The translations under genes were made by a program, and so were the position numbers. A stretch of 64,000 nt of DNA from Algibacter miyuki (GTDB taxonomy: Bacteria; Bacteroidota; Bacteroidia; Flavobacteriales; Flavobacteriaceae): assembly GCF_030409805.1 (NCBI RefSeq), contig NZ_JAUFQP010000016.1:171472-235471 (forward strand), read 5' to 3'. Of the stretch, positions 19,701-28,145 are shown piece by piece (position 1 is the stretch's first letter; each line of letters starts with the position of its first letter). Under the pieces are notes generated by a model. It was not told the DNA's origin. It made no database searches and saw only the letters and a program-made list of their open reading frames with translations.

Positions 19701-20170
19701 ACACCTTCACCTTTAATTAAAACAGTTACACCAGGTAATGGCGCTCCTGTTTCGTCAAATATTTTCCCAGATACTTTTCTTTGTCTTCGATCTTCAGAAG
19801 ATTTCTCTCGGATAAGAATGGTATTATTTGGAGTCACAGTTATGTTAACGTTTCCTCCAGAAAGGCTTTCTTCTAATAATTTATTTAATTTTATTACACC
19901 TTGTTTTAGGTGAACTTTTGGAAAATCTTTAAATAAATTTTCACGATAAATAAACATGTAATCGTTTGTTTGCTCTTTGATGATAGTAAAAACTTCATCT
20001 ACACTAGCTATTTTGTCTTCGGTAATACTAATTTTTGCGTTTTGCGACAAAACATAGTTTGGACTCAAGCTAAACATAGTTGTACATAACAAGAATATAA
20101 ATGTTCGCATAATAAGTAATAAGAGTTCTTTTTTCTTATAGAAAAGAACATGAGTCAAGTTAATTTTCAT
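16766..20170 (-). CDS. SusC/RagA-family TonB-dependent transporter with STN domain
   Basis: 1134-aa outer-membrane transporter. After a signal peptide there is a secretin/TonB short N-terminal (STN) domain (about 45-125; ISITEDKIASVDEVFTIIKEQ), a carboxypeptidase-like beta-sandwich (KVSGKIFDETGAPLPGVTV), the plug with LQVRGTSTFPG and LKDAASKALYGSKAANGVIVIET, and a beta-barrel ending in SFSLTANF. The STN domain and the FecR/ECF-sigma genes directly upstream fit a trans-envelope signalling transporter: substrate engagement releases the sigma factor through FecR. No CAZyme gene is in this cluster, and an M16 peptidase is. Confidence 0.95.
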   Translation of the reverse strand: MKINLTHVLFYKKKELLLLIMRTFIFLLCTTMFSLSPNYVLSQNAKISITEDKIASVDEVFTIIKEQTNDYMFIYRENLFKDFPKVHLKQGVIKLNKLLEESLSGGNVNITVTPNNTILIREKSSEDRRQRKVSGKIFDETGAPLPGVTVLIKGEGVGTNTNIDGEYSLIVPNIESVLVFSSIGFKTQEIKVGNQTMINITLVEDLNQLGEVVINGVFERKAESFTGSAVTITREELRKVGSQNIFQAIQNIDPSIALVEDFSLGSNPNNLPDLQVRGTSTFPGSGTEGFKGNYLQNPNQPLFILNGFEVSVERIYDIDFNRVKRLTILKDAASKALYGSKAANGVIVIETETPTGDDVRVTYNANLDLELPDLSSYNLTNSLEKLQAETLDGLYLSNNANTYVGLQQLYNTRLKLAQEGLDTDWMAIPLQTGVGHRHSIGVELGSENISVLADLNYQKKTGAMKGSFRENIGGNLTLMYTIDKLKFKNSLSVTGNNTQESPYGSFDTYTKMNPYWRARNIDGSIPYYSETFSNGVSVTNPLHDTTLETKNESSYLNFANNFYLEWDILPSIKTVARFGIDLKRSDADVFLPSQHSVFDNSNLIGIILLGSQDSYKGSYIVNNGKSSNVSGDLNVQYSKSIQKHFLFANLGFNVSERKYQEVVHAAAGFPSSRLDDITFAKGYALQSRPLGISGVSRELGFLAIGSYVYDNRFLSDATIRTSASSQFGEDKRWSTFWSLGLGWNMHNEAFLRNSFVDQLKLRGSLGSTGNQNFNVNQSIVTYGYYQDKFYQDNPGSYLLNMGNPSLQWETKFDYNLGLDAKVENLNLRFDYYESYTENLITDITLPHSTGFNSVKENLGKVKNTGIEINTSYLVWTEGRNFFSVNFGVTTNKNEIVELSDAMDAFNETQDAIAADDENNKPVLKYQDGMSMNAIWAVPSKGIDPATGLEIYQKQDGSTTYEWDADDMVVVGNSNPEYRGVFGVSGEFEGFGISITARYLGGGQLYNQTLVDKVENADIRYNVDQRVLTGRWQYQGQETPFKGLRFFNYETGRYNYEDSQTKPTSRFVQNRNDFDLAAVNVYYDFQKNITDAIGAERLRLSFNANNIVQFSTIEIERGTSYPFAQSMSFSLTANF

Positions 20171-20346
20171 AAATTTACAAGTTGTTAGTTAGTTAAACTT
20201 TTTAATTAATTAATACAGATCTAAAGGGGGATATAGTCTTTTACTTTCCTAGGGTGCAAACTATTTTCCTCCTTTTTCATTTAATACTTTTATAAATTGT
20301 AGTTAGTTTGTTTTCACTTCATAAGTTTTATTTTGAAATTAAACGA

Positions 20347-21540
20347 TTATTTTAAAATGATTATTTTTTCTATAATGGAATACGAGTTAATAATATTAGC
20401 ATCTTTCATTACGGTAAGAATATCTTCAATAGTGTAATTTTTATTAATTAGTCCAACAAATTTTTGTTCTTCTAGTTCTGTATTCTCAAACATAACATCC
20501 ATATCATACCATCTAGAAAGCACAACCATAATATCTTTTAGTTTTTCACTTTCAAAATTAAATACACCGTCTTTCCATAATATTTCTTTTCTGGCATCGA
20601 CTGTTGTAATAACAAATGAATTGTTATTTAGATTGTAATTTGATTGTTGAGATGGTTTAAGGTATTGTCTATTGGAATCTATGTCTACCGCCACTTTTCC
20701 TTCTAACAAGGTGGTGTAAATATTAGTTTCATTTTTATATGCCTTAATATTAAATTGGGTACCAAGTACCTCAATTTCTTGTCTATTATGATAAACCTTA
20801 AAAGATGCACCTTGATGTTCTTCACTTGGTGTGACATCAAAAAAAGCTTCTCCATAAATAAGTTCAATTTGACGATCTATTCCTTTAGTAAAAGTTACTG
20901 GATATTTAATTTTTGTTTCTGAATTTAACCATACCTGAGTACCATCGGAAAGCTTTATAAAAAACTGCCCACCTCGTGGAATTGTTAAATAATTATATTT
21001 AATGTCTTTAGTGTTTGTTGAAGTACTATTGTAAACTATTTGTTTACCATCACTACTAACCTCTTCTGTAGCATAAACCACATCTTTTTTCAACTCAACC
21101 GATGTACCGTCTTCTAAAGTTAAAATAGCCTTATCTGTACCAGCCGTAATACTATTATTTACAATAACAGGTGCGGATTCAACAGAAGCAGGAAAGGAAG
21201 TGTTTCGATTGTTATAAACAAGCCCTGCGGAAATAAGCAACACTATGGAAGCTGCTACCGCATATTTCATTACTTTGAATGATGATATTCTTTTTGTACT
21301 GTTAAATTTGTTTTTATTATACTTTTCTTGAACTAATTGCCAAGCTGTATTGGTATCTATCTCCGATACTTTTTTAATATGTGTTTTTTCCCTTTTTAGA
21401 AATACAAGTTTCTCATAAAGATGTTTATTTTCCTCAGACTTTTGCAGCCAATCTTGGAATGCTTTCTCCTCTTCTTTAGTAAGGTTAGCATTTATTTTCT
21501 TTATTAAAATTTTGTTTTTATTCACCTCTGTTTTATTCAA
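20347..21540 (-). CDS. FecR-type anti-sigma factor
   Basis: 397 aa. A short cytoplasmic N-terminal domain contains KNKHLYEKLVFLKRE, a single membrane helix follows (about 90-110; YAVAASIVLLISAGLVY), then a periplasmic FecR domain (RGGQFFIKLSDGTQVWLNSETKIKYP, GEAFFDVTP, VLGTQFNIKAY, LLEGKVAV) and a C-terminal DUF4974-type domain that contacts the STN domain of SusC. It lies 80 bp downstream of the sigma-factor gene and 176 bp upstream of the SusC it should control. Confidence 0.93.
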   Translation of the reverse strand: MNKTEVNKNKILIKKINANLTKEEEKAFQDWLQKSEENKHLYEKLVFLKREKTHIKKVSEIDTNTAWQLVQEKYNKNKFNSTKRISSFKVMKYAVAASIVLLISAGLVYNNRNTSFPASVESAPVIVNNSITAGTDKAILTLEDGTSVELKKDVVYATEEVSSDGKQIVYNSTSTNTKDIKYNYLTIPRGGQFFIKLSDGTQVWLNSETKIKYPVTFTKGIDRQIELIYGEAFFDVTPSEEHQGASFKVYHNRQEIEVLGTQFNIKAYKNETNIYTTLLEGKVAVDIDSNRQYLKPSQQSNYNLNNNSFVITTVDARKEILWKDGVFNFESEKLKDIMVVLSRWYDMDVMFENTELEEQKFVGLINKNYTIEDILTVMKDANIINSYSIIEKIIILK

Positions 21541-21620
21541 TTAATTAGGACTTACTAATTAGAAGACCAGAAATTAATATTTAGGGTGATGTTTTTTTGA
21601 ACTATTTTTGAAGTATTATT

Positions 21621-22127
21621 TTATTTGGATACAAAAATGAGTAAATAGGTATCCTTTAGCTCCTTTCTTAAAGTTTTAAAAGCCTTCTTCATTTGCGTTT
21701 TAACAGTGTTTATTGATATCCCAAGTTGGTTAGCGGCTTCTTGATATTTTAAATCGTCTAAAACACATAATAAAAATATTTTTTTACATTGCTTTGGCAG
21801 GCCATCTATTTGCTTGTATAACTGAACTTTTTTATTCAAAGCATGTTCATTCTCATCAAAAGTACTTGCTTCATTATAGAAAAGTGCATTTTCATCCAGC
21901 AATTGTAATTTATTGTTTTGAGAAATTCTTTTTAAACTAGCATTCTTAACTGCTTTTTTCAGGTAATAATTTAGATTTATTATGTCGTCTTGGTTTTCTC
22001 TTTCCAAAATTTTAACAAAAATATCTTGCACGATATCTTCTGCCTCTTTAATATCTTTCACATAAAATAAAGATATCAAACATAACTCTTTATATGCCGA
22101 TTTAAATTTATTTTCTAAATTAATCAA
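21621..22127 (-). CDS. ECF-type RNA polymerase sigma factor
   Basis: 168-aa sigma-70 family member: region 2 (AYKELCLISLFYVKDIKEAEDIVQDIFVKILE) and region 4 with an HTH (DDLKYQEAANQLGISINTVKTQMKKAFKTLRKEL). Typical Bacteroidota ECF sigma factor paired with FecR; it probably drives the SusCD operon downstream when FecR is inactivated. First gene of the cluster. Confidence 0.95.
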   Translation of the reverse strand: MINLENKFKSAYKELCLISLFYVKDIKEAEDIVQDIFVKILERENQDDIINLNYYLKKAVKNASLKRISQNNKLQLLDENALFYNEASTFDENEHALNKKVQLYKQIDGLPKQCKKIFLLCVLDDLKYQEAANQLGISINTVKTQMKKAFKTLRKELKDTYLLIFVSK

Positions 22128-22544
22128 AAGGAAAAATATTTAATAGTTGAGAGTGCTTTTGCAAGATTGTCTAATACTTTCTGACTTACCTACATTAGCA
22201 AATCTATAAAAAATAAATTAAAACTTTTACTATGCAAGAGTGTCAACTTCTGCCAAATACATGAAAAAGAGTTTAAATTATCATGTTTGTAAGTAACACC
22301 ATAAATAAACCCATATTTTTTAGGTTCTATTCAAAATACCGTAACCATATTTATCAATTTCATATAAATTTAATTATTTCGTTAAAATAAATTATTGATA
22401 TTAAAAATCATCCTTGTATTTCACCCTTCTATATTTAAAAGTAGCAAACCATTCAGTAAATTATCATATATATCCCAAAAATTACATCAAATGAAGTGAA
22501 ATTTATTAACCTGAATAAAAAAAAATCTAGTTAGCCCCGCAAAA
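22128..22544. other. Intergenic region upstream of the ECF sigma gene
   Basis: About 415 bp of AT-rich sequence between the sigma-factor start (minus strand) and the terminator of the phosphatase operon. It must contain the sigma gene promoter, but I found no convincing TTG/TAnnTTTG pair. No small gene, RNA or repeat was recognised. Confidence 0.4.
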
Positions 22545-22572
22545 AGCCCCGTAAACATAATGTTACGGGGCT
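22545..22572 (-). terminator. Intrinsic terminator after the phosphatase/GDPD operon
   Basis: 10-bp perfect stem AGCCCCGTAA / TTACGGGGCT with an 8-nt loop. Read on the minus strand it is followed by TTTTTGCGGGG; on the plus strand by TTGTTTTTTT, so it may work in both directions. It lies about 50 bp after the GDPD stop codon. Confidence 0.85.
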
Positions 22573-22620
22573 TTGTTTTTTTAGGTGTTGATTTCGATTA
22601 ATTTTATTTGGTTTACCAGA

Positions 22621-23493
22621 CTATCGATGTAATTTTTTTTCTTTTAAATATTGTAGTAATTCCTCTGGAAAATCTGTTTGGATAACATTTATGTATTTCT
22701 TTTCTAAAAGCTTATCAAACCCTGATTTTTCCTTATGCTTCTCCATATCGTCATATTTACCAAGTGCATTTATCCAGACTCTAGATCCTTGTAGAATCAT
22801 TTTTTCCATGAGGGGAGCTTTGTAGAAGCTTTCATCTATATGAGTTATATAAATACCATCATACTTAAAAATTCTTTTTATATCTTTTTTATTATACGCT
22901 CTAGGCATAATTTTAATTTTAGAATTCATACTACGTAGCAATGGGATTTTCTCATAATCGTATAAATAAAACAAAACTTGGCTCTCCATTCCATATTCTT
23001 CAATTAAAGCATACGTTTTACTAATAGCATCGATACTATTCGCCTTAAAATCTACATCAATTAGAATTTTCTCTTTAGTAACTTTCAGCACATCTTCAAA
23101 ACTTGGAATTTTTTCATTCGTCTCTTTTCCTTTAAATATAAGGTTTAAGTTTTGTAAATCATTCCAGTTTAAGTCATCTACCCTCCCGTTTCCGTTAGTA
23201 GTTCTATCTACTGTGCTATCATGCATTACAATTATTTCACCATCTTTAGTTTGCCTAAGATCTAATTCTACAATATCAACTCCTAAACGGATACATTCTT
23301 CTATCGCTTTTATAGAGTTTTCAGGATATTCTTGATGAGCTGCTCTATGTGACGCTACTAATACATGTTTATTGTCATGAAAATCTATAAGAATACGATC
23401 TACACTGGTGGTTTGTGCTTGAATTCCGAAGTCTAAAAAAAAGCAGAACAGCACCAGTATTTTTGAAATTATTATAATTTTAGTGTTTTTCAT
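22621..23493 (-). CDS. Secreted glycerophosphodiester phosphodiesterase (GDPD family)
   Basis: Hydrolyses glycerophosphodiesters to glycerol-3-phosphate and an alcohol; acts outside the cytoplasm. The ATG at 23493 gives a clean signal peptide (IIIISKILVLFCFFLDFGIQAQ); the frame is open further to 23523. Family residues are present: ASHRAAHQEYPENS (catalytic HR and PENS), VELDLRQTKDGEIIVMHD (metal Glu/Asp and catalytic His) and KILIDVDFK. The C-terminal part reads IQTDFPEELLQYL. It is the last gene of an operon with two acid-phosphatase-like genes, so together they can strip phosphate from diesters and monoesters. Confidence 0.92.
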   Translation of the reverse strand: MKNTKIIIISKILVLFCFFLDFGIQAQTTSVDRILIDFHDNKHVLVASHRAAHQEYPENSIKAIEECIRLGVDIVELDLRQTKDGEIIVMHDSTVDRTTNGNGRVDDLNWNDLQNLNLIFKGKETNEKIPSFEDVLKVTKEKILIDVDFKANSIDAISKTYALIEEYGMESQVLFYLYDYEKIPLLRSMNSKIKIMPRAYNKKDIKRIFKYDGIYITHIDESFYKAPLMEKMILQGSRVWINALGKYDDMEKHKEKSGFDKLLEKKYINVIQTDFPEELLQYLKEKKLHR

Positions 23494-23527
23494 TATTTTA
23501 TATCTACGTAATTCCATAAACACTTCA

Positions 23528-24961
23528 CTACTCTTTGATAAAATCGCTTTTAAACCTCATGAATTCCTGACTTTCAGGATCATTAATTATTTTCTTTGTC
23601 CCATCCTCTTTTTTTATTAGGTGAAAGCTATCATATACGCTTCCCATTGGCGTGTATGAATCGTACTTTAAAGTGTTTCCTTCTATTGTTATTATCTGAA
23701 AAAGTTGTGTAAATTCTCCGCGCTTAACCATCCAATCTTGATTCTGAGATTCATACATTTTAGGACCACTAACAGAAACAGCATAAATAGCTCCTGCATC
23801 TTCAACTACTGTTTTTCCTAAACCTTCATTCGAAGCATAACCTCTGGCGTAAGTATGATCGTGACCTTGTAAAACCAAATCAACATTATATTTATCTATT
23901 AAAGGCTTTAACCCTTCTCTTAACTCTTTATTATCTCTTCCTTTTTTAGTTGAATAAATTGGGTAATGCATTGTAATGGTTATCCATTTTTTAGTATTGC
24001 TTGCTAAAACAGAATCTAACCATTTTATTTGTTCGTTTCGTGAGTACTCACTATTAATAAAACTTTGTGCATCAATAGAAATCAATTTCATACTTTGATA
24101 ATCTAAAGCATAACAAGTTTCTTTAAGCTCTTCTATAGGTGCATTTTCAGGCAAAGTAAATTGTGGTCTCCATAAGGCTGATAATTTCTTTCGTTCTACA
24201 GTTTTATCATATTCATGATTTCCAGGCGTCATGACACTAGGTACTGTTGCATGTATAAAACTCCCCGCATAAAACCACTCTCCCCATTCTCTATCAGATT
24301 CACTATGATTAATTAAATCTCCAGCATGTAGCATAAAATCGACCTCTGGCATCATTTTGTATGATTTACGAAGAACTCTAGACCACATAGATTTCACATC
24401 GTTTTGTGCATCTCCAAAATAAATAAAACTAAAAGGTTCGCTTTTGTTTGATGAAGGCGTTTTTATTTGAAACCATTCGCTCCAAGTATCATTGTTTTTA
24501 TTCCCATCTCCAACTCTATACACGTAATTAGTGCCTGGTTTTAAGTTATTAATAATTGCAGAATGATATGCTGCTTTTACCAAAGGTTCTTGGTCCCTAA
24601 TATTTTCTACAGCTATGAATTCTGTTTTGGCAGTAAATTGTTGCTTGTTTTTATCCAGTAAAAAATCTGGTCCATGAGTTTCTTCTGCTACCTGTACGTA
24701 TGCAGTGTCAACCTGTTGGTTTGTTCTCCAGTTTACAGCAAAACTGTGATTAGCATCTTCCGTTAAACTCACAATTATTCTATCAGGTGTTTTTGATGGA
24801 AATATAATTTTATGTGCATCTACATCGGACATTGATGAATATTGTGAATGGAAATGATCATGATCTTCATCATGAGCATTAGATTCTTTTTTTGCTGTTT
24901 TACAAGCCATTAAAGCCATAAACCCTAAAAGCACTAATGTTGTTTTTTTCATGATATTCAT
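23528..24961 (-). CDS. Purple-acid-phosphatase-like metallophosphoesterase lipoprotein (copy 2)
   Basis: 477 aa; lipobox ALMAC (Cys about 20) followed by a His/Asp-rich tail (HDEDHDHFH). An N-terminal fibronectin-III-like PAP domain (about 58-168; TPDRIIVSLTEDANHSFAVNWRT) precedes the metallophosphoesterase domain with GDAQ (183-186), HAGDL, PGNHEY (247-251), TMHYP and GHDHTYAR metal-ligand blocks. Its start overlaps the stop of the preceding paralogue by 4 bp; an alternative start is Met4 at 24952. It probably releases phosphate at the cell surface. The block set fits PAPs, but the substrate (phosphomonoester or diester) is not visible. Confidence 0.9.
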   Translation of the reverse strand: MNIMKKTTLVLLGFMALMACKTAKKESNAHDEDHDHFHSQYSSMSDVDAHKIIFPSKTPDRIIVSLTEDANHSFAVNWRTNQQVDTAYVQVAEETHGPDFLLDKNKQQFTAKTEFIAVENIRDQEPLVKAAYHSAIINNLKPGTNYVYRVGDGNKNNDTWSEWFQIKTPSSNKSEPFSFIYFGDAQNDVKSMWSRVLRKSYKMMPEVDFMLHAGDLINHSESDREWGEWFYAGSFIHATVPSVMTPGNHEYDKTVERKKLSALWRPQFTLPENAPIEELKETCYALDYQSMKLISIDAQSFINSEYSRNEQIKWLDSVLASNTKKWITITMHYPIYSTKKGRDNKELREGLKPLIDKYNVDLVLQGHDHTYARGYASNEGLGKTVVEDAGAIYAVSVSGPKMYESQNQDWMVKRGEFTQLFQIITIEGNTLKYDSYTPMGSVYDSFHLIKKEDGTKKIINDPESQEFMRFKSDFIKE

Positions 24962-26337
24962 TTATTTTTTTCTATAATTTCTTCAACCTTATTATTAAGT
25001 AGTTTTTTGTTTCCACCTTTTCCTTTTATCAAGGTAAAACTGTCATATAAGCTTCCTTTTGTGGTATAAGCATTATATTTTAACGTATCGTTTGAAACGC
25101 TAATAATTTGAAATAGCTGCGTGTGTTTCCCTTCTTTAACCATCCAGTCTAAATTTGATGAACCTGCCATTTTTGGGCCACTTACAGATATGGCGTAAAT
25201 GGTTTCTACGTTGTTAACAACCGTTTTTCCTAACGCATTGTTAGATGCATGACCTCTTGCATAACTATGATTGTGACCTTGTAATACTAAATCCACATTA
25301 TACTTGTCAATTATAGGTTTCAAGGCTTCTGATAAATCTGTATTTCCACGACCTTCTATTGTAGGTAAAATGGGATAATGTATGGTTAGAGTTACCCATT
25401 TTTGAGTATTAGAAGCTAAAACAGAATCTAACCATTTGGTTTGTGCTTTTTTTGAATACTCATGAAGTTCAAAGCTTCTAGCGTCTAAAGATATCAATTT
25501 CATGTTTTGATAATCTAGAGCATAACAAGCTTCTTTTAATTCGTCTAAAGGACCATTTTCAGGTAATGTAAATTGATGTGTCCATAACCGTGATAATTTT
25601 TTATTGTGATATTCATGGTTTCCAGGAGTCATAATACTAGGTACCGTGGCGTGTATAAAACTTCCTGCATAAAACCACTCGCCCCATTCTTTATCAGATT
25701 CACTATGATTGATTAAATCTCCGGCATGATACATAAAATCTACCTCAGGAATCATTTGGTACGATTTACGAATCACTCTAGACCATTCGGATTTTACTTT
25801 TATTTGGGCATCTCCAAAATAAATAAAACTATAAGGCGCATTTTTGTCAATATTTGGTGTTTTTATTTGAAACCACTCACTCCATCCATCATCATTTTTA
25901 CGACCATCTCCTAGGCGATAGACATACGTTTTCTCAGGTTCTAAATTTTTAATAATTACTGAATGAAACGCTGCTTTTACCAAAGGTTCATCATCATCAA
26001 TATTTTCTGTTTCTAACCCTTTTGTTTTAGCTATTATACGCCTAACCTTGCCTTCTGATAAAAAATCTGGACCATGGGTTTCTTCGGCTATTTCAACATA
26101 AGCGGTATCAATTTGCTGGCTAGTTCTCCAGTTTACAGCAAAACTATGTGCTGGATCTTCGGTTAAATTAACAATAATTCTATCTGGTGTTGTTGATGGA
26201 AAAATTATTTTATGAGCTGGAATATTAGAATATAATGGGTAATGTGTATGTTTTTTATGGTGTTCATGCTTATGTTTTATGCTAACACAACAAGTAAATA
26301 CCAATAATGATAATAGAAAAAAGAGTGTTTTTTTCAT
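24958..26337 (-). CDS. Purple-acid-phosphatase-like metallophosphoesterase lipoprotein (copy 1)
   Basis: 459-aa tandem paralogue of the next gene, with the same FnIII-like plus metallophosphoesterase plan: TPDRIIVNLTEDPAHSFAVNWRT, GDAQIKVK, HAGDLINHSESD, PGNHEYH, TIHYP, GHNHSYARG. Lipoprotein signal with Cys at LVFTCC and a strongly His-rich leader (HKHEHHKKHTH). The block GHDH of the paralogue is GHNH here. Expression is separated from the SusD gene upstream by a terminator-like hairpin at 26360-26388, so it is probably made in lower amounts than SusCD. Confidence 0.9.
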   Translation of the reverse strand: MKKTLFFLLSLLVFTCCVSIKHKHEHHKKHTHYPLYSNIPAHKIIFPSTTPDRIIVNLTEDPAHSFAVNWRTSQQIDTAYVEIAEETHGPDFLSEGKVRRIIAKTKGLETENIDDDEPLVKAAFHSVIIKNLEPEKTYVYRLGDGRKNDDGWSEWFQIKTPNIDKNAPYSFIYFGDAQIKVKSEWSRVIRKSYQMIPEVDFMYHAGDLINHSESDKEWGEWFYAGSFIHATVPSIMTPGNHEYHNKKLSRLWTHQFTLPENGPLDELKEACYALDYQNMKLISLDARSFELHEYSKKAQTKWLDSVLASNTQKWVTLTIHYPILPTIEGRGNTDLSEALKPIIDKYNVDLVLQGHNHSYARGHASNNALGKTVVNNVETIYAISVSGPKMAGSSNLDWMVKEGKHTQLFQIISVSNDTLKYNAYTTKGSLYDSFTLIKGKGGNKKLLNNKVEEIIEKNK

Positions 26338-26359
26338 GAAGATATTTTTCTTAAAAAAG

Positions 26360-26388
26360 AAAACAGGAGTCTAAATGACTCCTGTTTT
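26360..26388 (-). terminator. Intrinsic (probably partial) terminator between SusD and the phosphatase genes
   Basis: Perfect 12-bp stem AAAACAGGAGTC / GACTCCTGTTTT with a 5-nt loop, followed on the minus strand by CTTTTTTAAG. It lies just after the SusD stop codon. Since no other promoter is obvious before the phosphatase gene, leaky termination would set a SusCD-to-enzyme expression ratio. Confidence 0.8.
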
Positions 26389-26398
26389 AAAGTGTTAT

Positions 26399-28126
26399 TT
26401 ATTGTAATAACCACATTTTAGACCATTGATCATTTGTAGCTGGTTGCAGTCTATTAATGGCATCCAACATGTTTTCTTCATTATAAGAATCTATATACCA
26501 AAACCGAACAGGCGTTTGTTGGCCTTTAGTTCCAGCTATAATATTGCTATTTAAATTAGGAAATCCTGTTCTTCTAAAATCAAACCAAGATTCTGAAGTC
26601 AACCATAATGCAATCCATTTTTGATGCATAATAGGCTCTAATTTATTGGATGCGTTGTCAAAAATTTGTTTCGCATTCGCAATATATTCTGTTTGATTAA
26701 AATTCAATAACGTATGGTTTGCTTCATCATAAATGGTTTCCGCATCACCGTCTGTAATTTGGTATTGATCAAAGGATAGTTCTATTCCCTCTTTATAATG
26801 TTCATAAGCATTATTAGTTATGTAACCACGACTACTTGCTTCTGCTAATAAAAATTTAACTTCGGCCGAAGTCATAAAAATAGATTTTACTAGTTCATGA
26901 TTATTTTCGGCGTACATGTCTGCTAAATAAGAAGCATGCGGATTTGCTGCAGCATTTAAATACACGTTTTCATCTAAGCTTGCAACATCATTTTTGTAAT
27001 CACTTAAAGTACCACCAAGGTTAAAATCATTTGGAGCACTTAAAGAAACTGCAACTCCTACAAATAAATTGGTGTTAATGTCATTCTCTTGATTATCATC
27101 ACTATTTATTGCGTTGATATCAATATCTACATAACGCTTTATTCTATTGTTTTCTAAAACTACTTGATTTGTTGTTCCTTGTGCAAGTTGCACATCAACA
27201 GGTCTAATCCATTTGGTTAAACGCGGGTCTTTTAAATCAATTAAATCATTTACAATGGTAGAAGAAGGTTTTCTACGATAAAATTCAGATCTGTTACTCC
27301 AATTTAAAGGTCCTCCAGGCCAGCTATTATCAATATCTGTTCCTATGTATGACACCACTGCATTATCATCATTATTTTCTAGAATAGGAAATTCGTTAGC
27401 ATTGTTAACAATAGCAGCTATTTCTGATGAAACATTAATATCAGCATCACTTTTTTCAGACAACCTCAGGTAAAATCTTAGGAGCAACGAGTTGGCTAAT
27501 TTTCTCCATTTTTGCCCATCTCCATGATACATTATATCTGCATCTACCGCCTCTGTAATAACTCCTGTGTTTTTTAAAAGTGTATTGGCTTCTTTTAAAC
27601 TAGTAAGAACTCCAATAAAAACATCTTTTTGAGCATCATACACAGGCTTAAAAAACTCATCGCCGCCGCTTTCTGCTTGTAACGCTTTACTATAAGGAAC
27701 ATCACCAAAGGCAGAAGTAATAAAACCGAATTGATAAGCTTTAATAATTAAAGCAACTGCTTGATAATAGTTTTTTACTTCATCCGTTTTTTCAATTTCG
27801 GCTCTTTGATAAATATAGTCGCTGTCTTTTAAAGGTTGATAAAAATTATTAAAATCAGTACCTCCCCATTGGTAGTTATTTTCTTCATAACTGGTAAAAT
27901 CTCTTTGTAAATACTGAGTAGCAGCAGATAGTTCTCCTTTTTCAAGAGAAAAATTAGTATTTATTTTAGCAGATTCTGAAATAATTCCTGTTAATACAAA
28001 TTTAATATCTACTGCAGTATCTGGAAGTGTATTAGGACTGATGTTAATATCGTCTAAAGATTCACTACAAGATGTTACCACAAGCATAATCATTGATAGT
28101 GCTATCGTGAATATATTATTTTTCAT
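26399..28126 (-). CDS. SusD-family (SusD_2 type) surface lipoprotein
   Basis: 575-aa outer-membrane lipoprotein: lipobox MLVVTSCSESLDDIN, then the SusD_2-type pattern NTLPDTAVDIKFVLTGI, YLQRDFTSYEENNYQW, FGDVPYSKALQ, GDGQKWRKLANSLLLRFYLRLSE, and C-terminal EVKFLLAEASSRGY and QKWIALWLTSESWFDFRRTGFPNL. It is 19 bp downstream of SusC. Its gene neighbours are phosphatases and a glycerophosphodiesterase, so the pair may import phosphorylated or phosphodiester compounds. Confidence 0.93.
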   Translation of the reverse strand: MKNNIFTIALSMIMLVVTSCSESLDDINISPNTLPDTAVDIKFVLTGIISESAKINTNFSLEKGELSAATQYLQRDFTSYEENNYQWGGTDFNNFYQPLKDSDYIYQRAEIEKTDEVKNYYQAVALIIKAYQFGFITSAFGDVPYSKALQAESGGDEFFKPVYDAQKDVFIGVLTSLKEANTLLKNTGVITEAVDADIMYHGDGQKWRKLANSLLLRFYLRLSEKSDADINVSSEIAAIVNNANEFPILENNDDNAVVSYIGTDIDNSWPGGPLNWSNRSEFYRRKPSSTIVNDLIDLKDPRLTKWIRPVDVQLAQGTTNQVVLENNRIKRYVDIDINAINSDDNQENDINTNLFVGVAVSLSAPNDFNLGGTLSDYKNDVASLDENVYLNAAANPHASYLADMYAENNHELVKSIFMTSAEVKFLLAEASSRGYITNNAYEHYKEGIELSFDQYQITDGDAETIYDEANHTLLNFNQTEYIANAKQIFDNASNKLEPIMHQKWIALWLTSESWFDFRRTGFPNLNSNIIAGTKGQQTPVRFWYIDSYNEENMLDAINRLQPATNDQWSKMWLLQ

Positions 28127-28145
28127 TTTGTTTTGTGTTTTTATA

